From Deltaproteobacteria bacterium (GTDB taxonomy: Bacteria; Desulfobacterota; DSM-4660; Desulfatiglandales; B25-G16): DNA of 7,508 bases. The notes below the pieces were generated by a model. It made no database searches, had not been told where the DNA came from, and saw nothing but the letters and a program-made list of their open reading frames with translations. Where the stretch lies: assembly GCA_003646935.1 (NCBI GenBank), contig QMLW01000080.1, forward strand, positions 1 through 7,508, written 5' to 3'. This document shows, piece by piece, positions 1-5,405 of the stretch (within the stretch, counting starts at the first letter, position 1; the number at the start of each line of letters is the position of its first letter). The position numbers and the translations under genes are program-made.

Positions 1-38
1 ATCAACTTCTAAAATTATAACCAATCGCTCTTAGCGAT

Positions 39-74
39 AAAAACCCGGGGTTTTACTTAAGCCCCGGGTTTTTT
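39..74. terminator. Strong bidirectional rho-independent terminator
   Basis: A perfect 12-bp stem (AAAAACCCGGGG at 39-50, CCCCGGGTTTTT at 62-73) encloses an 11-nt loop. The stem has a GC core flanked by an A tract on the left and a T tract on the right, so it can terminate transcription in both directions. No gene is visible to its left (1-38). It probably closes a gene lying before the window and insulates the accessory genes to its right. Confidence 0.85.
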
Positions 75-183
75 ATGTCCAAGACCCGTGTTCTCGTTGC
101 TTGTTACCGGTTACTCGTTGGCATAAGCTCCCATTCAGCCAGGTACAAAAGGCAATAATCAACCACGCCTGACAGCGGGCAGG
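75..183. other. Non-coding spacer with short direct repeats
   Basis: I find no convincing gene here. The stretch contains the 7-mer CTCGTTG twice (93-99 and 114-120) around TTGTTACCGGTTA, a low-complexity pattern of GTTAC/CGTTG words that resembles decayed intergenic repeats. An open - strand frame crosses it, but it runs antisense to the HicB-like sequence and has no recognisable domain. Confidence 0.35.
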
Positions 184-198
184 GCTCCTCGCAATGAC
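184..198 (-). repeat. REP-like 15-mer GTCATTGCGAGGAGC
   Basis: The reverse complement of 184-198 reads GTCATTGCGAGGAGC. From memory this is the core of a widespread dispersed intergenic repeat in several environmental bacterial lineages, where it is often followed by GAAGCGACGAAGCAATCTC. Here the usual continuation is not seen, so this is a partial or degraded copy. It overlaps the first codons of the HicB-like remnant. Only one copy is in the window, so its repeat status rests on recall and not on the sequence itself. Confidence 0.45.
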
Positions 199-438
199 AG
201 GAAATATAAAAGAGACTCTAAAATTGGCTGTGTTGTGGCAATAGCTCCAGTTTTGCCAGGTTGTATGACTCAGGGTGATAATTTTGAAGAGGCCAGAGAT
301 AACCTCATAGACGCCATTGAGCTTTGGATTACAGTAGGGCTCAGAGAAGGAGAAGAAATGCCGCTGATTAATGGAGCCAGGTTGGTAACTGCTACCGAGC
401 GTATAGAAAAGCCCCAAAGCGCTTTGTATAGGGTTTAA
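194..438 (+). pseudogene. HicB-family antitoxin remnant, N-terminal frame broken
   Basis: The frame from GTG 235 to TAA 438 encodes 67 aa that match the HicB/UPF0150 core: VAIAPVLPGCMTQGDNFEEA, followed by an AIELW helix and EGEEMP. HicB proteins are antitoxins that neutralise the HicA mRNA interferase and often repress their own operon. The usual first beta strand is missing from this frame. A second frame starting at ATG 194 reads MTGNIKETLKLAVLWQ and stops at 242-244, which looks like that missing strand (LKLxVxxW). The gene therefore seems to be split by a frameshift or small deletion near 235-240. The C-terminus has no ribbon-helix-helix or HTH domain, and no HicA partner is visible. A short functional protein from GTG 235 is possible, but no good ribosome site precedes it. 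Confidence 0.55.
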
Positions 439-797
439 ACTAAAAGAGATCTTAGCCGGATACGGGAATCTTCTACAACTATAATCGAACCTTTTTCAAC
501 ATCATATTCAATTCTAGGTAAAACCTCTTCCAACCTTTTGTTTACGTATTCAATCCGGGAAGATGATAAACGAAGAGAAATCAGAGAAGGCGCTTTTTTA
601 CCAGTTAGTGAAATGATTTCTGAAAAATCAAGGTCCTGCGTTATAATAACCCGTCGTTCTTTCTTCGCTGTTTCAACGATTGTCTTATCTGAGGAATTCG
701 AGGGCAAGATTTCATTTACCCGAATAGCATCGTGGCCAAGGTCTTGGAGGAAACGGACAGTAATCGGAGATATGTGTATGTCCGCAAGAATTTTCAT
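435..797 (-). CDS. DUF5615 family PIN-like protein (putative toxin)
   Basis: This 120-aa protein has the DUF5615 (PIN-like) layout. It opens with MKILADIHISP, where Asp6 matches the first conserved acidic residue, followed by FLQDLGHDAIRV. Next come an acidic helix (Asp37, Glu42) and the hallmark RVIITQDLDF with Asp55 and Asp57. It ends GSIIVVEDSRIRLRSL. The PIN fold usually uses such Asp/Glu clusters to bind metal and cut RNA, so a ribonuclease toxin role is inferred from the family. The ATG at 797 overlaps the stop of the upstream DUF433 gene by 4 nt (ATGA). There is no clear Shine-Dalgarno, so it probably depends on translational coupling. Its TAA stop (437-435) shares TTAA with the stop of the converging HicB-like remnant. 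Length is normal and the frame is intact. Confidence 0.85.
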   Translation of the reverse strand: MKILADIHISPITVRFLQDLGHDAIRVNEILPSNSSDKTIVETAKKERRVIITQDLDFSEIISLTGKKAPSLISLRLSSSRIEYVNKRLEEVLPRIEYDVEKGSIIVVEDSRIRLRSLLV

Positions 798-1012
798 GGG
801 ATAGCAATAGTTTTTTCACTGGCTAACCAAGCTCCGTACTTTGCTGCTTGATAGATATCTTCTTTTTCCAGTTCTGGATAGATTTTGACTATTTCATCAG
901 CAGTGTATCCATCACCGAGAAGTTTAAGGACAAAATCTACAGTAATCCTGATATTTCTGATGGTCGGCTTGCCTTCACAAATATTTGGATCAATTTTAAT
1001 CCTGTTTAACAT
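794..1012 (-). CDS. DUF433 domain protein (putative antitoxin)
   Basis: This 72-aa protein is a typical DUF433 protein. Its N-terminus reads IKIDPNICEGKPTIRNIRITV (the family pattern is DPxICxGKPxIRGTRIxV). The C-terminal helical part contains LLGDGYTADEIVKIYPELEKEDI and then YQAAKYGAWL, a helix-turn-helix-like fold. DUF433 genes commonly sit directly before DUF5615 PIN-like genes and are regarded as their antitoxins. The 4-nt stop/start overlap here fits a two-gene toxin-antitoxin operon with the antitoxin first. The ATG at 1012 is preceded by AAAGGA (complement of 1021-1026) with an 8-nt spacer, which supports this start. Autorepression is likely by analogy, and an imperfect palindrome lies in the leader. 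Confidence 0.88.
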   Translation of the reverse strand: MLNRIKIDPNICEGKPTIRNIRITVDFVLKLLGDGYTADEIVKIYPELEKEDIYQAAKYGAWLASEKTIAIP

Positions 1013-1032
1013 AATGTAATTCCTTTAACTAA

Positions 1033-1050
1033 TATGGGAAGATTTCCATA
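1033..1050. promoter_or_regulatory. Imperfect palindrome, possible operator of the toxin-antitoxin pair
   Basis: TATGGGAAGATTTCCATA pairs at 7 of 9 positions about its centre. It lies between the putative transcription start (about 1056) and the DUF433 start codon. This position would suit autorepression by the antitoxin, but short AT-rich palindromes also arise by chance. Confidence 0.3.
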
Positions 1051-1062
1051 CCTGTTCTTTAA

Positions 1063-1092
1063 AAAATAGCATTGGAACAAATATAAAGTCAA
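1063..1092 (-). promoter_or_regulatory. Candidate sigma-70 promoter for the DUF433-DUF5615 operon
   Basis: On the - strand TTGACT (1092-1087) is a near-consensus -35 box. An 18-nt spacer follows, then TATTTT (1068-1063) preceded by TGC, forming an extended -10. Transcription would begin near 1056 and give a leader of about 44 nt carrying the AAAGGA ribosome site. The region is shared with the divergent gene that starts at 1112, for which no comparably good promoter is apparent. Confidence 0.55.
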
Positions 1093-1111
1093 CAAAAATT
1101 GGAAAATATAA

Positions 1112-2779
1112 ATGTATTTGACTTTGATTAAACTCTTGCTTACTATTCACTACATGTCGAGAAAAACATGCAATACTTTCAGTAAAATCATAGGCCTCTT
1201 TATATTATCCATCATTTTTTTCCTTCCTTTGACGGCCCGTTCATCTACTAAGACGCTGGTCCTGTTTCCACTGGCTATCTATGCTGATCAATCGAAGGCA
1301 TACCTTGGCCAGGGGATTAGAAGTATGCTCATTTCCCGCATCTCAGGCGCAGGGATAGAGATTGTGCCTGATGAGAAATACACCTCTCTTTTGAGTGAAA
1401 AAGAAGGAAAGGGAATAACTTCTCAAAAAAGGGTGGAGGAGCTGGCCAGGGGTATTAAGGCAGATTATGCTATCTTTGGCAGTATCACAACCATAGGTGG
1501 TGGCTATAGTCTGGATCTATCTCTTCTTGAGGTAGAGAAGGATGGATCCAAATTTACAAGAATATCTAAAGCAGTAGATGAAGATCAATTAATTCCACAA
1601 TTGTCTGATATGGCCTACCAGTTGAGGGCTATTATTGAAGGAAAAGGCGTTGCTCCCAAGGAAATGCCAAAGCCTCATGTGCCAGCAAAAGCCAGTCCTG
1701 CCAGGGCTATCTTTTTAAAATTAGAACAGGGCAAAAAGCAACCAGCGGCCGTAGAAAAGGGCCTCCTTTTTAAGCCTACCAGGGAGTCTCAGGCCTTCAA
1801 ACCAACCGGTAAGCTCCCGTTAAATATGGAAGTTATGGCATTTGATTTGGGAGACCTGGATGGTGATGGTAACGCTGAACTGGTTATCGTGGACAGGGAA
1901 AGAATGCTTGTGTACCAGCGGGAGGGAAAATCATTTGTGCTTATAGATACCCGCAAGGCATCCTGGGGCGAGGAGTTCTTCAAGGTGAGCGTGGGGGATA
2001 TCGATAATAACGGCAAGGCGGAAATCTATGTGGTCAGCCTCTATGGTATGAGGGCACGCACTTCGGTTTATGAGAGATTTACAGACTTTAAAAGGCTCAG
2101 TAGAGAAATTGGCCATATACGTGTGATAAAAGATCCAATTGCCAAAAATCCATTTCTACTATTTCAAGGATCTAAGGTAAACGAATTCTTTAGCGGCCCT
2201 ATTCACTATATGAACCGTGATGAAAAGGGTAAGCCAAGAAAGGGCGAAGAGCTCCCTGAAATGAGAGGGGCACAGTTTTATACGCTCCTGCCCTACGACC
2301 TCGATGAGGATGGAAATCGCCAGTGGATTGGCTTTGGCGAGCCCAATTTAGATGACAAATCAAGGCTTCATGTGTGGGACGAGCGAGGTCAGCTCTTATG
2401 GAGAGGAAAGAGAGAATTGGGGGGCACCAACAATGCCATAAGGACGGGGGAGGCGGCTCCTGAAGGACTTCCACCCAGGATCTCCTTTAATAGCAGGCTC
2501 GTCCTTGCTGATATCGATGGAGATGGAAGGAGAGATGTGGTAGCCATAGAAAACATCCCCATGGTCGGGAAATTGCTCAACTTCAAGGTGTATGTGAAAT
2601 CTCGTCTGCTAGCCTATCGGGTAGAGGGAACCAGTCTTTCGCCTGCTTGGACCACGGGAGAGATCGACTATTGTGTAACCGATATGCAGGTTGAAGAACA
2701 GAGCCTCTTTCTCGCAGCCCACAAGGGCAAGGTATCGAATATAGGGAAAAAATCTGGCCTTATTATGTGGTTTGAATAA
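1112..2779 (+). CDS. Exported FG-GAP/VCBS repeat protein with TolB-like N-terminal domain
   Basis: This 555-aa protein has a basic, hydrophobic N-terminus (helix about residues 25-41, ending PLTARSS) that reads as a Sec signal peptide without a lipobox. Residues about 47-175 (LVLFPLAIYAD..., YLGQGIRSMLISRI, IKADYAIFGSI, YSLDLSLLEVE) resemble the TolB/FlgO/CsgG-type N-terminal domain, often found in periplasmic or envelope proteins. After a Pro/Ala/Lys-rich linker come four Asp-rich FG-GAP/VCBS calcium loops: DLDGDGNAE (248-256), DIDNNGKAE (296-304), DLDEDG (396-401) and DIDGDGRRD (467-475). These suggest an incomplete beta-propeller. No enzyme motif is seen, so a binding or scaffold role in the periplasm or at the surface is inferred. 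ATG 1112 has a weak GGA site at 1101-1103. ATG 1154 gives a more compact signal peptide (MSRKTCNTFSKI...) but no ribosome site. It stands alone, divergent from the toxin-antitoxin pair, and ends in a hairpin. Confidence 0.75.
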   Translation: MYLTLIKLLLTIHYMSRKTCNTFSKIIGLFILSIIFFLPLTARSSTKTLVLFPLAIYADQSKAYLGQGIRSMLISRISGAGIEIVPDEKYTSLLSEKEGKGITSQKRVEELARGIKADYAIFGSITTIGGGYSLDLSLLEVEKDGSKFTRISKAVDEDQLIPQLSDMAYQLRAIIEGKGVAPKEMPKPHVPAKASPARAIFLKLEQGKKQPAAVEKGLLFKPTRESQAFKPTGKLPLNMEVMAFDLGDLDGDGNAELVIVDRERMLVYQREGKSFVLIDTRKASWGEEFFKVSVGDIDNNGKAEIYVVSLYGMRARTSVYERFTDFKRLSREIGHIRVIKDPIAKNPFLLFQGSKVNEFFSGPIHYMNRDEKGKPRKGEELPEMRGAQFYTLLPYDLDEDGNRQWIGFGEPNLDDKSRLHVWDERGQLLWRGKRELGGTNNAIRTGEAAPEGLPPRISFNSRLVLADIDGDGRRDVVAIENIPMVGKLLNFKVYVKSRLLAYRVEGTSLSPAWTTGEIDYCVTDMQVEEQSLFLAAHKGKVSNIGKKSGLIMWFE

Positions 2780-2798
2780 AATCGCTTCGCGATTTTAT
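2776..2798. terminator. Hairpin terminator overlapping the stop codon
   Basis: ATAAAATCGC (2776-2785) and GCGATTTTAT (2789-2798) form a perfect 10-bp stem with a TTC loop. The left arm includes the TAA stop of the FG-GAP gene. A/T tracts at both ends let it act for the + strand gene and for the converging - strand dehydrogenase. Confidence 0.65.
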
Positions 2799-2803
2799 AT
2801 AAC

Positions 2804-2819
2804 GTCCCGCAAGCGGGAC
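2804..2819. repeat. Second hairpin, GTCCCGCAAGCGGGAC palindrome
   Basis: This is a perfect 16-bp inverted repeat that folds as a 6-bp GC-rich stem with a CAAG loop. It lies 5 nt after the first hairpin. No T tract follows it, so alone it is a poor terminator. It may stabilise the 3' end of the transcript or be a small dispersed palindrome. Confidence 0.5.
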
Positions 2820-2879
2820 TCATAAACAGCCCGGCAGTTCCTTAAGAGTAGTTTGAGGCCGGCAGCGGTGAAATATTTC

Positions 2880-4223
2880 TTATCGATCACTTGAATAAAC
2901 CATCTTCTCGACCTTCTCGTATACCAGCTCGGTCGGTGTCGTACCCTTTTCCATTGCCTCCTCGAGTAGTCTCCTGAAGTTGGTGCGGCAGGGGAGTTCT
3001 ATCTTCGGGTTTAACTGTTCCTCAGTAGCCTCTTCCTGGAGCTGCCACAACACAGACGCGGCTATAACGCCGCCGTTATTGTGCGCCCAATCCACCACAA
3101 AGAGGATCCCTGCCTCGGCCACCTTTTTAGCCAGCTCAATCTCGGCCTCCTTGCTCGTTGCCTTGAGCTGGTTGTTGGCCGAACCTAGGATAATCTTGTA
3201 ACTGAACTGGGGTATCCGCTCCTCGGTGATTATCCCTCCCATGGCACAGGGGGAAAATATGTCGGCCTCTACGGTGTAAATCTCATCAGGAGAAACGTAC
3301 CTGACTAGATCGGTGCCATATCTCCCTTGCAATGCACCTACCTTGTCCCTGTCGATATCAGTTACGATAAGACCTGCACCATCATCCAGCAGATACTCGG
3401 CCAAGGGAAAGCCCACGTGCCCTAATCCCTGAATAGCGATGGTTCTGCCCGAAAGGTCCCTGGTGTCAAAGGTGATATCGCAGGCCTCTTTTATAGCCAA
3501 AAACTCGCCGTAGGCGGTAGGGGTCCCCGTTGAAGCGAGAGGGCTCTTTGTGCCGCCAACGAAATTCCTCGTAAAGGTGCTACGGATAACATCTACCATC
3601 TCCTCATCGAGCCCCATGTCTGCTCCTACGAAAACCCTGCACCTGTCGGGGACATAACTCAGAAAACCCATAGTCTCATAGTCATCTAATTTCACAGGGG
3701 CACATTGCACCACAGTCTTGCACCCACCATAGGGTAAGGCTGAAACGGCGTTCTTGTAGGTCATCGCCCTGGAGAGGTTGAGCCCATCTACGATCACCTC
3801 AATCTCCGGCTCATCGGGCTCATGCCTGCGCATTGCCCCAGCCCGCATGACATGTTGTCTATTCTCGAGCCCCAGGGTGACACTGTGTTTGCAGAAGGAA
3901 ACCCTTATATCCTTCTTCCTATGGTAGAAGAACTCGATGCCTTCATGCCTTCCCTCACTCAGGAGCTGCTTAACTCTATCAAGATAATCCCCTAAGCCCA
4001 TTTCACGAAAGCCGGCAACCAGCTCTTCTGTACCTACGGCCTTGTAATTCTCCGTTAGCATATCAACGTAGCTAAAGTTCTTACCATAGTGACGAAATTC
4101 GAGGCCATCATCCCACTCCTTCATACCTTTCATGAGAAATCTATTGTCCATTCGGCTCTGGAAGATCTCCAAGGTTGTGAGATCCAGTTTATCCATGACG
4201 CTAAATATCCCTTCGCCCTTCAT
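2880..4223 (-). CDS. Glu/Leu/Phe/Val dehydrogenase, leucine-dehydrogenase-like with N-terminal insertion
   Basis: This family catalyses NAD(P)-dependent oxidative deamination of amino acids to 2-oxo acids plus ammonia in the cytoplasm. The 447-aa protein shows MTYKNA (Lys157) and GGCKTVV (catalytic-type Lys169), and GADMG (Asp202) at the place of the catalytic Asp. SPLASTGTPTAYGEF follows. The Rossmann motif is GLGHVG (266-271), with VTDID near 287-291 suggesting NAD preference. DIFSPCAMGG and GSANNQL (347-353) are close to leucine dehydrogenase. TLEIF near residue 17 matches the start of leucine dehydrogenases, but about 70-80 extra residues separate it from the next shared segment (about 106-120), so the protein exceeds the usual ~360 aa. 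The usual GGGK reads GGCK, and the substrate-side GPALGGTR-like segment is not recognisable. Specificity is therefore uncertain. ATG 4223 is supported by AGAGGAG 8 nt upstream and overlaps the preceding ORF by 4 nt (ATGA). Confidence 0.85.
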   Translation of the reverse strand: MKGEGIFSVMDKLDLTTLEIFQSRMDNRFLMKGMKEWDDGLEFRHYGKNFSYVDMLTENYKAVGTEELVAGFREMGLGDYLDRVKQLLSEGRHEGIEFFYHRKKDIRVSFCKHSVTLGLENRQHVMRAGAMRRHEPDEPEIEVIVDGLNLSRAMTYKNAVSALPYGGCKTVVQCAPVKLDDYETMGFLSYVPDRCRVFVGADMGLDEEMVDVIRSTFTRNFVGGTKSPLASTGTPTAYGEFLAIKEACDITFDTRDLSGRTIAIQGLGHVGFPLAEYLLDDGAGLIVTDIDRDKVGALQGRYGTDLVRYVSPDEIYTVEADIFSPCAMGGIITEERIPQFSYKIILGSANNQLKATSKEAEIELAKKVAEAGILFVVDWAHNNGGVIAASVLWQLQEEATEEQLNPKIELPCRTNFRRLLEEAMEKGTTPTELVYEKVEKMVYSSDR

Positions 4224-4465
4224 TGCGCTTGCTCCTCTCTGTAATGTTTACGGATTACTATATCGAGCGTTCTTATCTTTTTCTCGAACTTTACATGGCA
4301 ATCCCCCGTGAGAAGATCCACATCCCCTTTTAGACGCATGAAAGCATTTGATAAGTCTTTGGTAAGATCGCTGATCAGCTTTGGCATGAACAAAGTGGGA
4401 TCGGGAAGGTAGGAAAAAGTATTTCCCCTTGAAATTCCAAAGGTAAGCCCCCGTGAGCTACCCAT
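4220..4465 (-). CDS. Small unrecognised protein overlapping the dehydrogenase start
   Basis: I do not recognise this protein. From ATG 4465 it has 81 aa. The N-terminal part is Gly/Ser-rich (MGSSRGLTFGISRGNTFSYL). A helical, charged second half includes LISDLTKDLSNAFMRLKGDV and KKIRTLDIVIRKHYREE. There are no membrane segments. Its TGA overlaps the dehydrogenase ATG by 4 nt, and the dehydrogenase ribosome site lies inside its last codons, which strongly suggests a co-translated partner. ATG 4465 lacks a ribosome site. The same frame stays open for 28 more codons (to 4549) and reads like protein (NPAVIHTGGEFFTHRTIIPA), with no ATG, GTG or TTG in it. The true start may thus be non-standard, or the gene may have lost its 5' end. 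AGGAGG near 4500 is 34 nt from ATG 4465, too far to serve it. Confidence 0.55.
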   Translation of the reverse strand: MGSSRGLTFGISRGNTFSYLPDPTLFMPKLISDLTKDLSNAFMRLKGDVDLLTGDCHVKFEKKIRTLDIVIRKHYREEQAQ

Positions 4466-4570
4466 TGCCGGGATTATGGTACGATGTGTAAAGAACTCGC
4501 CTCCTGTATGAATTACAGCGGGGTTCGATACTCTTTGTTTTGGGATCTGCTATGTTCCCTTATTGGATTT

Positions 4571-4598
4571 AATATATCAAATCTCCAAAACTAAACAA
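4571..4598 (-). promoter_or_regulatory. Candidate promoter for the small ORF and dehydrogenase
   Basis: The 157-nt gap after the hydratase gene is AT-rich near 4560-4610. On the - strand TTGTTT (4598-4593), a 16-nt spacer and TATATT (4576-4571) with a preceding TGA form an extended -10 promoter candidate. If real, the small ORF and dehydrogenase can be transcribed separately from the synthetase-hydratase genes. The -35 match is weak. No strong terminator is seen between the hydratase stop and this site. Confidence 0.35.
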
Positions 4599-4622
4599 AA
4601 TATTTTTGCTGGTTTCCGGTGC

Positions 4623-5390
4623 TTATTCTTTCTTCCTCTCCTCGAACTCCTTGAGAGATTCCTGTCGCTCTTTCGTGAACACGCACGCTAAGCACGCCTC
4701 AATCTCAAAGTCCATCAGTGCATCGAGGCTTACCCCATCGCGTGCCATGTTGAGGCCCTTTTTGATCAACTTGATGGAAAAGGAGGAATTCTCGGAAATC
4801 TTTTTGGCTATCCCCCGTGCCTCATTCATGAGCGCATCCAAGGGAACTGCCTTATTGACCAGGCCGATCCTCTCGGCCTCCTTTCCGTCGATATACTCCG
4901 AGGTAAAGAGAAGTTCTCTAGCCTTCCCTGGGCCAATGAGATCCTGCACCAGTCTCATTGCCCCGCCGGTTACCGAGGAGGTCACCCTGGCCTCAGGCGA
5001 GCCGATCTTCGCCTCCTCCGCAGCGATCCTGATATCACAGGCAAGGGCGAGTTCGTAGCCTGAGCCCAAAGCGTAGCCATTGATCGCTGCGATGGTGGGC
5101 TTTTCAAACCGTATGATCTTTCTCGAGGTCTCCTGGAGTTCAACGAGGTAGTCCCGGTACTGCTCTATGGTTCTGTCCTTTGAATCCTTGAGATCCGCCC
5201 CTGTGGAGAATGCCCTTCCCTCACCAGTGATAATGAGGACTTTTACTTCCGGGTCATTCTTCACATCCTCTAGGGCCACCTGGAAATCAATCCACAGTTG
5301 CTTGTTCATGGCATTCAAGACCTTGGGTCTGTTCAACTTGATAGTGGCAATCCCTTCTTCTTTTTCGTAGATAATGCATTCAAACTCCAT
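4623..5390 (-). CDS. Enoyl-CoA hydratase/isomerase family protein (crotonase)
   Basis: This 255-aa cytoplasmic protein is a full-length crotonase. The family hydrates 2-enoyl-CoA to 3-hydroxyacyl-CoA or does related CoA-thioester chemistry. LNRPKVLNAMN lies near residues 19-29, and GRAFSTGADLKD (58-69) supplies the first oxyanion-hole amide. INGYALGSGYELALACDIRIA (103-123) contains Glu113, and IGSPEAR contains Glu133. These two Glu are 20 residues apart, as are Glu144 and Glu164 of rat/human mitochondrial hydratase, so true hydratase activity is plausible. The second oxyanion-hole residue, normally Gly, aligns with Ser110. The C-terminus (FTKERQESLKEFEERKK) matches the usual trimerisation end. 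ATG 5390 has AAAGGAGT with a short spacer, a good site. It lies downstream of the acyl-CoA synthetase and is separated from it by a short repeat-bounded element. The acyl substrate is unknown. Confidence 0.9.
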   Translation of the reverse strand: MEFECIIYEKEEGIATIKLNRPKVLNAMNKQLWIDFQVALEDVKNDPEVKVLIITGEGRAFSTGADLKDSKDRTIEQYRDYLVELQETSRKIIRFEKPTIAAINGYALGSGYELALACDIRIAAEEAKIGSPEARVTSSVTGGAMRLVQDLIGPGKARELLFTSEYIDGKEAERIGLVNKAVPLDALMNEARGIAKKISENSSFSIKLIKKGLNMARDGVSLDALMDFEIEACLACVFTKERQESLKEFEERKKE

Positions 5391-5405
5391 TGCTCACTCC
5401 TTTCC

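Noticed and set aside
73..417. Minus-strand 114-aa open frame
   Set aside because: It lies antisense to the HicB-like sequence, has no recognisable domain or ribosome site, and runs through repeat-like spacer.
538..804. Plus-strand 88-aa open frame
   Set aside because: It is antisense to the DUF5615 gene, which has clear family motifs. This frame has none.
4593..4620. Possible terminator after the hydratase gene
   Set aside because: CAAAAATATTTTG gives only a short AT-only stem with no GC core, too weak to call.
4606..5058. Plus-strand 150-aa open frame, Ser-rich
   Set aside because: It is a mirror of the enoyl-CoA hydratase codons, with skewed Ser/Ala/Arg composition and no domain.
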